From assembly GCF_964355755.1 (NCBI RefSeq), contig NC_092678.1, positions 11,132,922 to 11,196,921 on the forward strand: 64,000 bases of DNA. The letters are read 5' to 3'. Shown in pieces: positions 48,041 to 61,574 of the stretch; the first letter of the stretch is position 1, and every line of letters starts with the position of its first letter. A program made the position numbers and the translations under genes. Source of the DNA: Antedon mediterranea (Eukaryota; Echinodermata; Crinoidea; Comatulida; Antedonidae). The notes beneath the pieces were generated by a model, which had not been told where the DNA came from, did no database searches, and saw nothing but the letters and a program-made list of their open reading frames with translations.

Positions 48041-51000
48041 AATGGAACGAAATGATTAATTACTGGCCATTGTATTTAGTTGTACCATTGAATGGAACAA
48101 AATGATTAATTATTGGCCATTGTATTGAGTTGTACTATTGAATGGAACAAAATGATTAATTACTAACCATTGCATTGAGTTGTACTATTGAATGGAACAA
48201 AATGATTAATTACTAACCATTGTATTGAGTTGTACCATTGAATGGAACAAAATGATTAATTACTGACCATTGAATGGAACAAAATGATTAATTACTGGCC
48301 ATTGTATTGAGTTGTACCATTGAATTGAACAAAATGATTAATTGCTGGCCATTGAATTGAGTTGTACCATTGAATGGAACAAAATGATTAATTACTGGCC
48401 ATTGTATTGAGTTGTACCCTTGAATGGAACAAAATGATTAATTATTGGCCATTGTATTGAGTTGTACCATTCAATGGAACAAAATAATTACTTACTGGCC
48501 ATTTTTTTGAGTTGTACCATTGAAGGGAACAAATGATTAATTACTGGCAATTGTATTGAGTTGTACCATTGAATGGAACAAAATGATTAATTACTGGCCA
48601 TTGTATTGAGTTGTACCATTGAATGGAACAAAATGATTAATTACTGGCCATTGTATTGAGTTGTACCATTGAATGGAACAAAATGATTAATTATTGGCCA
48701 TTGTATTGAGTTGTACTATTGAATGGAACAAAATGATTAATTACTAACCATTGCATTGAGTTGTACTATTGAATGGAACAAAATGATTAATTATTGGTCA
48801 TTGTATTGAGTTGTACCATTGAATGGAAAAAAATGATTAATTACTGGCCATTGTATTGAGTTGTACCATTGAATTGAACAAAATGATTAATTACTGGCCA
48901 TTGTATTGAGTTGTACCATTGAATGGAACAAAATGATTATTTACTGGCAATTGTATTGAGTTCTACCATTGAATGGAACAAAATGATTAATTACTGGCCA
49001 TTTTATTGAGTTGTACCATTGAAGGGAACAAATGATTAATTACTGGCCATTGTATTGAGTTGTACCATTGAATGGAACAAAATGATTAATTACTGGCCAT
49101 TGTATTGAGTTGTACCATTGAATGGAACAAAATGATTAATTACTGGCCATTGTATTGAGTTGTACCATTGAATGGAACAAAATGATTAATTACTGGCCAT
49201 TGTATTGAGTTGTACCATTGAACGGAACAAAATGATAAATTACTGGCCATTGTATTGATTTGTATCATTGAATGGAACAAATGATTAATTTTTGGCCATT
49301 GTATTGAGTTGTACCATTCAATGGAACAAAATGATTACTTACTGGCCATTTTATTGAGTTGTACCATTGAAGGAAACAAATGATTAATTACTGGCCATTG
49401 TATTGAGTTGTACCATTGAATGGAACAAAATGATTAATTACTGGCCATTGTATTGAGTTGTACCATTGAATGGAACGAAATGATTAATTAGTGGCCATTG
49501 TATTGAGTTGTACCATTGAATGGAACAAAATGATTAATTACTAACCATTGTATTGAGTTGTACCATTGAATGGAACAAAATGATTAATTACTAACCATTG
49601 TATTAAGTTGTACCATTGAATGGAACAAAATGATTACTTACTGGCCATTTTATTGAGTTGTACCATTGAAGGGAACAAATGATTAATTACTGGCCATTGT
49701 ATTGAGTTGTACCATTGAATGGAACAAAATGATTAATTACTGGCCATTGTATTGAGTTGTACCCTTGAATGGAACAAAATGATTAATTACTGGCCATTGA
49801 ATTGAGTTGTACCATTGAATGGAACAAAATGATTAATTACTGGCCATTGTATTAAGTTGTACCATTGAATGGAACAAAATGATTAATTATTGGCCATTGT
49901 ATTGACTTGTACCATTGAATGGAACAAAATGATTAATTACTGGCCATTGTATTGACTTGTACCATTGAATGGAACAAAATGATTAATTACTGGCCATTGT
50001 AATGAGTTGTACCATTGAATGGAATAAAATGATTAATTACTGGCCATTGTAATGAGTTGTACCATTGAATGGAACAAAATGATTAATTACTGGCCATTGT
50101 ATTGAGTTGTACCATTGAATGGAACAAAATGATTAATTACTGGCCATTGTATTGAGTTGTACCATTGAATGGAACAAAATGATTAATTACTGGCCATTGT
50201 ATTGAGTTGTACCATTGAATGGAACAAAATGATTAATTACTGGCCATTGTATTGAGTTGTACCATTGAATGGAACAAAATGATTAATTACTGGCCATTGT
50301 ATTGAGTTGTACCATTGAATGGAACAAAATGATTAATTACTGGCCATTGTATTGAGTTGTACCATTGAATGGAGCAAAATGCTTAATTACTGGCCATTGT
50401 ATTGAGTTGTGCCATTGAATGGAACAAAATGCTTAATTACTGGCCATTGTATTGAGTTGTACCATTGAATGGAACAAAATGATTAATTACTAACCATTGT
50501 ATTGAGTTGTACCATTGAATGGAACAAAATGATAACTTACTGGCCATTTTATTGAGTTGTACCATTGAAGGGAACAAATGATTAATTACTGGCCATTGTA
50601 TTGAGTTGTACCATTGAATGGAACAAAATGATTACTTACTGGCCATTTTATTGAGTTGTACCATTGAAGGGAACAAATGATTAATTACTGGCCATTGTAT
50701 TGAGTTGTACCATTGAATGGAACAAAATGATTAATTACTGGCCATTGTATTGAGTTGTACCATTGAATGGAACGAAATGATTAATTACTGGCCATTGTAT
50801 TGAGTTGTACCATTGAATGGAACAAAATGATTAATTACTAACCATTGTATTGAGTTGTACCATTGAATGGAACAAAATGATTAATTACTAACCATTGTAT
50901 TGAGTTGTACCATTGAATGGAACAAAATGATTAATTACTAACCATTGTATTAAGTTGTACCATTGAATGGAACAAAATGATTACTTACTGGCCATTTTAT

Positions 51001-54000
51001 TGAGTTGTACCATTGAAGGGAACAAATGATTAATTACTGGCCATTGTATTGAGTTGTACCATTGAATGGAACAAAATGATTAATTACTGGCCATTGTATT
51101 GAGTTGTACCCTTGAATGGAACAAAATGATTAATTACTGGCCATTGAATTGAGTTGTACCATTGAATGGAACAAAATGATTAATTACTGGCCATTGTATT
51201 AAGTTGTACCATTGAATGGAACAAAATGATTAATTATTGGCCATTGTATTGAGTTGTACAATTGAATGGAAAAAAATGATTAATTACTGGCCATTGTATT
51301 GACCCTTACCATTGAATGGAACAAAATGATTAATTACTGGCCATTGTATTGAGTTGTACCATTGAATTGAATAAAATGATTAATTACTGGCCATTGTATT
51401 GAGTTGTACCATTGAATGGAACAAAATGCTTAATTACTGGCCATTGTATTGAGTTGTACCATTGAATGGAACAAAATGATTAATTACTAACCATTGTATT
51501 GAGTTGTACCATTGAATGGAACAAAATGATTACTTACTGGCCATTTTATTGAGTTGTACCATTGAAGGGAACAAATGATTAATTACTGGCCATTGTATTG
51601 AGTTGTACCATTGAATGGAACAAAATGATTAATTACTGGCCATTGTATTGAGTTTTACCATTGAATGGAACAAAATGATTAATTACTGGCCATTGTATTG
51701 AGTTGTACCATTCAATGGAACGAAATGATTAATTACTGGACATTGTATTGAGTTGTACCATTGAATGGAACAAAATGATTAATTACTGGCCATTGTATTG
51801 AGTTTTACCATTGAATGGAACAAAATGATTAATTACTGGCCATTGTATTGAGTTGTACCATTGAATGGAACAAAATGCTTAATTACTGGCCATTGTATTG
51901 AGTTGTACCATTGAATGGAACAAAATGATTAATTACTAACCATTGTATTGAGTTGTACCATTGAATGGAACAAAATGATTACTTACTGGCCATTGTATTG
52001 AGTTTTACCATTGAATGGAACAAAATGATTAATTACTGGCCATTGTATTGAGTTGTACCATTGAATGGAACAAAATGATTAATTACTGGCCATTGTATTG
52101 AGTTGTACCATTGAATGGAACGAAATGATTAATTACTGGCAATTGTATTGAGTTGTACCATTGAATGGAACAAAATGATTAATTATTGGCCATTGTATTG
52201 AGTTGTACAATTGAATGGAACAAAATGATTAATTACTAACCATTGTATTGAGTTGTACCATTGAATGGAACAAAATGATTAATTACTGACCATTGAATGG
52301 AACAAAATGATTAATTACTGGCCATTGTATTGAGTTGTACCATTGAATGGAACAAAATGATTAATTACTGGCCATTGTATTGAGTTGTACCATTGAATGG
52401 AACAAAATGATTAATTACTGGCCATTGTATTGAGTTGTACCATTGAATGGAACAAACTGATTAATTACTGGCCATTGTATTGAGTTGTACCATTGAATGG
52501 AACAAAATGATTAATTACAGGCCATTGTATTGAGTTTTACCATTGAATGGAACAAAATGATTAATTACTGGCCATTGTATTGAGTTGTACTATTGAATGG
52601 AACAAAATGATTAATTACTAACCATTGTATTGAGTTGTACTATTGAATGGAACAAAATGATTAATTACTAACCATTGTATTAAGTTGTACCATTGAATGG
52701 AACAAAATGATTAATTACTGACCATTGAATAGAACAAAATGATTAATTACTGGCCATTGTAATGAGTTGTACCATTGAATTGAACAAAATGATTATTTAC
52801 TGGCCATTGTATTGAGTTGTGCCATTGAATTGAACAAAATGACTAATTACTGGCCATTGTATTGAGTTGTACCATTGAATGGAACAAAATGATTAATTAC
52901 TGGCCATTGTATTGAGTTGTACCATTGAATGGAACGAAATGATTAATTACTGGCCATTGTATTGAGTTGTACCATTGAATGGAACAAAATGATTAATTAC
53001 TAACCATTGTATTGAGTTGTACCATTGAATGGAACAAAATGATTACTTACTGGCCATTTTATTGAGTTGTACCATTGAAGGGAACAAATGATTAATTACT
53101 GGCCATTGTATTGAGTTGTACCATTGAATGGAACAAAATGATTAATTACTGGCCATTGTATTGAGTTTTACCATTGAATGGAACAAAATGATTAATTACT
53201 GGCCATTGTATTGAGTTGTACCATTGAATTGAACAAAATGATTAATTACTGGCCATTGTATTGAGTTGTGCCATTGAATTTAACAAAATGATTAATTACT
53301 GGCCATTGTATTGAGTTGTACCATTGAATGGAACAAAATGATTAATTACTGGCCATTGTATTGACTTGTACCATTGAATGGAACAAAATGATTAATTACT
53401 GGCCATTGTATTGAGTTGTACCATTGAATGGAACAAAATGATTAATTACTGGCCATTGTATTGAGTTGTACCATTGAATGGAACGAAATGATTAATTACT
53501 GGCCATTGTATTGAGTTGTACCATTGAATGGAACAAAATGATTAATTACTGGCCATTGAATTGAGTTGTACCATTGAATGGAACAAAATGATTAATTACT
53601 GGCCATTGTATTAAGTTGTACCATTGAATGGAAAAAATGATTAATTACTGGCCATTGTATTGAGTTGTACCATTGAATGGAACAAAATGATTAATTATTG
53701 GCCATTGTATTGAGTTGTACCATTGAATGGAAAAAAATGATTAATTACTGGCCATTGTATTGAGTTGTACCATTGAATTGAACAAAATGATTAATTACTG
53801 TCCATTGTATTGAGTTGTACCATTGAATGGAACAAAATGATTAATTACTGGCCATTGTATTGAGTTGTACCATTGAATGGAACAAAATGATTAATTACTG
53901 GCCATTGTATTGAGTTGTACCATTGAATGGAACAAAATGATTAATTACTGGCCATTGTATTGAGTTGTACCATTGAATGGAGCAAAATGCTTAATTACTG

Positions 54001-57000
54001 GCCATTGTATTGAGTTGTACCATTGAATGGAACAAAATGCTTAATTACTGGCCATTGTATTGAGTTGTACCAATGAATGGAACAAAATGATTAATTACTG
54101 GCCATTGTATTGATTTGTATCATTGAATGGAACAAATGATTAATTACTGGCCATTGTATTGAGTTGTACCATTGAATGGAACAAACTGATTAATTACTGG
54201 CCATTGTATTGAGTTGTACCATTGAATGGAACAAAATGATTAATTACTGGCCATTGTATTGAGTTTTACCATTGAATGGAACAAAATGATTAATTACTGG
54301 CCATTATATTGAGTTGTACCAATGAATGGAACGAAATGATTAATTACTGGCCATTGTATTGAGTTGTACCATTGAATGGAACAAAATGATTAATTATTGG
54401 CCATTGTATTGAGTTGTACTATTGAATGGAACAAAATGATTAATTACTAACCATTTCATTGAGTTGTACTATTGAATGGAACAAAATGATTAATTACTAA
54501 CCATTGTATTGAGTTGTACCATTGAATGGAACAAAATGATTAATTACTGACCATTGAATGGAACAAAATGATTAATTACTGGCCATTGTATTGAGTTGTA
54601 CCATTGAATTGAACAAAATGATTAATTGCTGGCCATTGAATTGAGTTGTACCATTGAATGGAACAAAATGATTAATTACTGGCCATTGTATTGAGAGTTG
54701 TACCCTTGAATGGAACAAAATGATTAATTATTGGCCATTGTATTGAGTTGTACCATTCAATGGAACAAAATAATTACTTACTGGCCATTTTATTGAGTTG
54801 TACCATTGAAGAGAACAAATGATTAATTACTGGCCATTGTATTGAGTTGTACCATTGAATGGAACAAAATGATTAATTACTGGCCATTGTATTGAGTTGT
54901 ACCATTGAATGGAACAAAATGATTAATTACTGGCCATTGTATTGAGTTGTACCATTGAATGGAACAAAATGATTAATTATTGGCCATTGTATTGAGTTGT
55001 ACTATTGAATGGAACAAAATGATTAATTACTAACCATTGCATTGAGTTGTACTATTGAATGGAACAAAATGATTAATTACTGGCCATTTTATTGAGTTGT
55101 ACCATTGAAGGGAACAAATGATTAATTACTGGCCATTGTATTGAGTTGTACCATTGAATGGAACAAAATGATTAATTACTGGCCATTGTATTGAGTTGTA
55201 CCATTGAATGGAACAAAATGATTAATTACTGGCCATTGTATTCAGTTGTACCATTGAATGGAACAAAATGATTAATTACTGGCCATTGTATTGAGTTGTA
55301 CCATTGAACGGAACAAAATGATAAATTACTGGCCATTGTATTGATTTGTATCATTGAATGGAACAAATGATTAATTTTTGGCCATTGTATTGAGTTGTAC
55401 CATTCAATGGAACAAAATGATTACTTACTGGCCATTTTATTGAGTTGTACCATTGAAGGGAACAAATGATTAATTACTGGCCATTGTATTGAGTTGTACC
55501 ATTGAATGGAACAAAATGATTAATTACTGGCCATTGTATTGAGTTGTACCATTGAATGGAACGAAATGATTAATTACTGGCCATTGTATTGAGTTGTACC
55601 ATTGAATGGAACAAAATGATTAATTACTAACCATTGTATTGAGTTGTACCATTGAATGGAACAAAATTATTAATTACTAACCATTGTATTAAGTTGTACC
55701 ATTGAATGGAAGAAAATGATTACTTACTGGCCATTTTATTGAGTTGTACCATTGAAGGGAACAAATGATTAATTACTGGCCATTGTATTGAGTTGTACCA
55801 TTGAATGGAACAAAATGATTAATTACTGGCCATTGTATTGAGTTGTACCATTGAATGGAACGAAATGATTAATTACTGGCCATTGTATTGAGTTGTACCA
55901 TTGAATGGAACAAAATGATTACTTACTGGCCATTGTATTGAGTTGTACCATTGAATGGAACAAAATGATTAATTACTGGCCATTGTATTGAGTTGTACCA
56001 TTGAATGGAACAAAATGATTAATTACTGGCCATTGTATTGAGTTGTACCATTGAATGGAACGAAATGATTAATTACTGGCCATTGTATTGAGTTGTACCA
56101 TTGAATGGAACAAAATGATTAATTATTGGCCATTGTATTGAGTTGTACTATTGAATGGAACAAAATGAATAATTACTAACCATTGCATTGAGTTGTACTA
56201 TTGAATGGAACAAAATGATTAATTACTAACCATTGTATTGAGTTGTACCATTGAATGGAACAAAATGATTAATTACTGACCATTGAATGGAACAAAATGA
56301 TTAATTACTGGCCATTGTATTGAGTTGTACCATTGAATTGAACAAAATGATTAATTACTGGCCATTGTATTGAATTGTGCCATTGAATTGAACAAAATGA
56401 TTAATTACTGGCCATTGTATTGAGTTGTACCATTGAATGGAACAAAATGATTAATTACTGGCCATTGTATTGACTTGTACCATTGAATGGAACAAAATGA
56501 TTAATTACTGGCCATTGTATTGAGTTGTACCATTGAATGGAACGAAATGATTAATTACTGGCCATTGTATTGAGTTGTACCATTGAATGGAACAAAATGA
56601 TTAATTACTAACCATTTTATTGAGTTGTACCATTGAATGGAACAAAATGATTAATTACTGGCCATTGAATTGAGTTGTACCATTGAATGGAACAAAATGA
56701 TTAATTACTGGCCATTGTATTGAGTTGTACCCTTGAAAGGAACAAAATGATTAATTACTGGCCATTGAATTGAGTTGTACCATTGAATGGAACAAAATGA
56801 TTAATTACTGGCCATTGTATTAAGTTGTACCATTGAATGGAACAAAATGATTAATTATTGGCCATTGTATTGAGTTGTACCATTGAATGGAAAAAAATGA
56901 TTAATTACTGGCCATTGTATTGAGTTGTACCATTGAATTGAACAAAATGATTAATTACTGGCCATTGTATTGAGTTGTACCATTGAATGGAACAAAATGA

Positions 57001-60000
57001 TTAATTACTGGCCATTGTATTGAGTTGTACCATTGAATGGAACAAAATGATTAATTACTGGCCATTGTATTGAGTTGTACCATTGAATGGAACAAAATGA
57101 TTAATTACTGGCCATTGTATTGAGTTGTACCATTGAATGGAGCAAAATGCTTAATTACTTGCCATTGTATTGAGTTGTACCATTGAATGGAACAAAATGC
57201 TTACTTACTGGCCATTGTATTGAGTTGTACCATTGAATGGAACAAAATGATTAATTACTGGCCATTGTATTGATTTTTATCATTGAATGGAACAAATGAT
57301 TAATTACTGGCCATTGTATTGAGTTGTACCATTGAATGGAACAAACTGATTAATCACTGGCCATTGTATTGAGTTGTACCATTGAATGGAACAAATTGAT
57401 TAATTACTGGCCATTGTATTGAGTTTTACCATTGAATGGAACAAAATGATTAATTACTGGCCATTGTATTGAGTTGTACCATTGAATTGAACAAAATGAT
57501 TAATTACTGGCCATTGTTTTGAGTTGTACCATTGAATGGAACGAAATGATTAATTACTGGCAATTGTATTGAGTTGTACCATTGAATGGAACAAAATGAT
57601 TAATTATTGGCCATTGTATTGAGTTGTACTATTGAATGGAACAAAATGATTAATTACTAACCATTGTATTGAGTTGTACCATTGAATGGAACAAAATGAT
57701 TAATTACTGACCATTGAATGGAACAAAATGATTAATTACTGGCCATTGTATTGAGTTGTACCATTGAATTGAACAAAATGATTAATTACTGGCCATTGTA
57801 TTGAGTTGTGCCATTGAATTTAACAAAATGATTAATTACTGGCCATTGTATTGAGTTGTACCATTGAATGGAAAAAATGATTAATTACTGGCCATTGTAT
57901 TGACTTGTACCATTGAATGGAACAAAATGATTAATTACTGGCCATTGTATTGAGTTGTACCATTGAATGGAACAAAATGATTAATTACTGGCCATTGTAT
58001 TGAGTTGTACCATTGAATGGAACGAAATGATTAATTACTGGCCATTGTATTGAGTTGTACCATTGAATGGAACAAAATGATTAATTACTAACCATTGTAT
58101 TGAGTTGTACCATTGAATGGAACAAACTGATTAATTACTGGCCATTGTATTGAGTTGTACCATTGAATGGAACGAAATGATTAATTACTGGCCATTGTAT
58201 TGAGTTGTACCATTGAATGGAACAAAATGATTAATTACTAACCATTGTATTGAGTTGTACCATTGAATGGAACAAAATCATTAATTACTGGCCATTGAAT
58301 TGAGTTGTACCATTGAATGGAACTAAATGATTAATTACTGGCCATTGTATTGAGTTGTACCCTTGAATGGAACAAAATGATTAATTACTGGCCATTTAAT
58401 TGAGTTGTACCATTGAATGGAACAAAATGATTAATTACTGGCCATTGTATTGAGTTGTACCCTTGAATGGAACAAAATGATTAATTTTTGGCCATTGTAT
58501 TGAGTTGTACCATTCAATGGAACAAAATGATTACTTACTGGCCATTTTATTGAGTTGTACCATTGAAGGGAACAAATGATTAATTACTGGCCATTGTATT
58601 GAGTTGTACCATTGAATGGAACAAAATGATTAATTACTGGCCATTGTATTGAGTTGTACCCTTGAATGGAACAAAATGATTAATTTTTGGCCATTGTATT
58701 GAGTTGTACCATTCAATGGAACAAAATGATTACTTACTGGCCATTTTATTGAGTTGTACCATTGAAGGGAACAAATGATTAATTACTGGCCATTGTATTG
58801 AGTTGTACCATTGAATGGAACAAAATGATTAATTACTGGCCATTGTATTGAGTTGTACCATTGAATGGAACGAAATGATTAATTACTGGTCATTGTATTG
58901 AGTTGTACCATTGAATGGAACAAAATGATTAATTACTAACCATTGTATTGAGTTGTACCATTGAATGGAACAAAATGATTAATTACTAACCATTGTATTA
59001 AGTTGTACCATTGAATGGAACAAAATGATTACTTACTGGCCATTTTATTGAGTTGTACCATTGAAGGGAACAAATGATTAATTACTGGCCATTGTATTGA
59101 GTTGTACCATTGAATGGAACAAAATGATTAATTACTGGCCATTGTATTGAGTTGTACCATTGAATGGAACAAAATGATTAATTACTGGCCATTGTATTGA
59201 GTTGTACCATTGAATGGAACAAAATGATTAATTACTGGCCATTGTATTGACTTGTACCATTGAATGGAACAAAATGATTAATTACTGGCCATTGTATTGA
59301 GTTGTACCATTGAATGGAACGAAATGATTAATTACTGGCCATTGTATTGAGTTGTACCATTGAATGAAACAAAATGATTAATTACTGGCCATTGTATTGA
59401 GTTGTCTCATTGAATGGAACAAAATCATTAATTACTGGCCATTGAATTGAGTTGTACCATTGAATGGAACAAAATGATTAATTACTGGCCATTGTATTGA
59501 GTTGTACCCTTGAATGGAACAAAATGATTAATTACTGGCCATTGAATTGAGTTGTACCATTGAATGGAACAAAATGATTAATTACTGGCCATTGTATTAA
59601 GTTGTACCATTGAATGGAACAAAATGATTAATTATTGGCCATTGTATTGAGTTGTACCATTCAATGGAACAAAATGATTACTTACTGGCCATTTTATTGA
59701 GTTGTACCATTGAAGGGAACAAATGATTAATTACTGGCCATTGTATTGAGTTGTACCATTGAATGGAACAAAATGATTAATTACTGGCCATTGTATTGAG
59801 TTGTACCATTGAATGGAACGAAATGATTAATTACTGGCCATTGTATTGAGTTGTACCATTGAATGGAACAAAATGATTAATTACTAACCATTGTATTGAG
59901 TTGTACCATTGAATGGAACAAAATGATTAATTACTAACCATTGTATTAAGTTGTACCATTGAATGGAACAAAATGATTACTTACTGGCCATTTTATTGAG

Positions 60001-61574
60001 TTGTACCATTGAAGGGAACAAATGATTAATTACTGGCCATTGTATTGAGTTGTACCATTGAATGGAACAAAATGATTAATTACTGGCCATTGTATTGAGT
60101 TGTACCATTGAATGGAACAAAATGATTAATTACTGGCCATTGTATTGAGTTGTACCATTGAATGGAACAAAATGATTAATTACTGGCCATTGTATTGACT
60201 TGTACCATTGAATGGAACAAAATGATTAATTACTGGCCATTGTATTGAGTTGTACCATTGAATGGAACGAAATGGTTAATTACTGGCCATTGTATTGAGT
60301 TGTACCATTGAATGGAACAAAATGATTAATTACTGGCCATTGTTTTGAGTTGTACCATTGAATGGAACGAAATGATTAATTATTGGCCATTGTATTGAGT
60401 TGTACCCTTGAATGGAACAAAATGATTAATTATTGGCCATTGTATTGAGTTGTACCATTCAATGGAACAAAATAATTACTTACTGGCCATTTTATTGAGT
60501 TGTACCATTGAAGGGAACAAATGATTAATTACTGGCCATTGTATTGAGTTGTACCATTGAATGGAACAAAATGATTAATTACTGGCCATTGAATTGAGTT
60601 GTACCATTGAATGGAACAAAATGATTAATTACTGGCCATTGTATTAAGTTGTACCATTGAATGGAACAAAATGATTAATTATTGGCCATTGTATTGAGTT
60701 GTACCATTGAATGGAAAAAAATGATTAATTACTGGCCATTGTATTGAGTTGTACCATTGAATTGAACAAAATGATTAATTACTGGCCATTGTATTGAGTT
60801 GTACCATTGAATGGAACAAAATGATTAATTACTGGCCATTGTATTGAGTTGTACCATTGAATGGAACAAAATGATTAATTACTGGCCATTGTATTGAGTT
60901 GTACCATTGAATGGAACAAAATGATTAATTACTGGCCATTGTATTGAGTTGTACCATTGAATGGAACAAAATGCTTAATTACTTGCCATTGTATTGAGTT
61001 GTACCATTGAATGGAACAAAATGCTTACTTACTGGCCATTGTATTGAGTTGTACCATTGAATGGAACAAAATGATTAATTACTGGCCATTGTATTGATTT
61101 GTATCATTGAATGGAACAAATGATTAATTACTGGCCATTGTATTGAGTTGTACCATTGAATGGAACAAACTGATTAATCACTGGCCATTGTATTGAGTTG
61201 TACCATTGAATGGAACAAATTGATTAATTACTGGCCATTGTATTGAGTTTTACCATTGAATGGAACAAAATGATTAATTACTGGCCATTGTATTGAGTTG
61301 TACCATTGAATTGAACAAAATGATTAATTACTGGCCATTGTTTTGAGTTGTACCATTGAATGGAACGAAATGATTAATTACTGGCAATTGTATTGAGTTG
61401 TACCATTGAATGGAACAAAATGATTAATTATTGGCCATTGTATTGAGTTGTACTATTGAATGGAACAAAATGATTAATTACTAACCATTGTATTGAGTTG
61501 TACCATTGAATGGAACAAAATGATTAATTACTGACCATTGAATGGAACAAAATGATTAATTACTGGCCATTGTA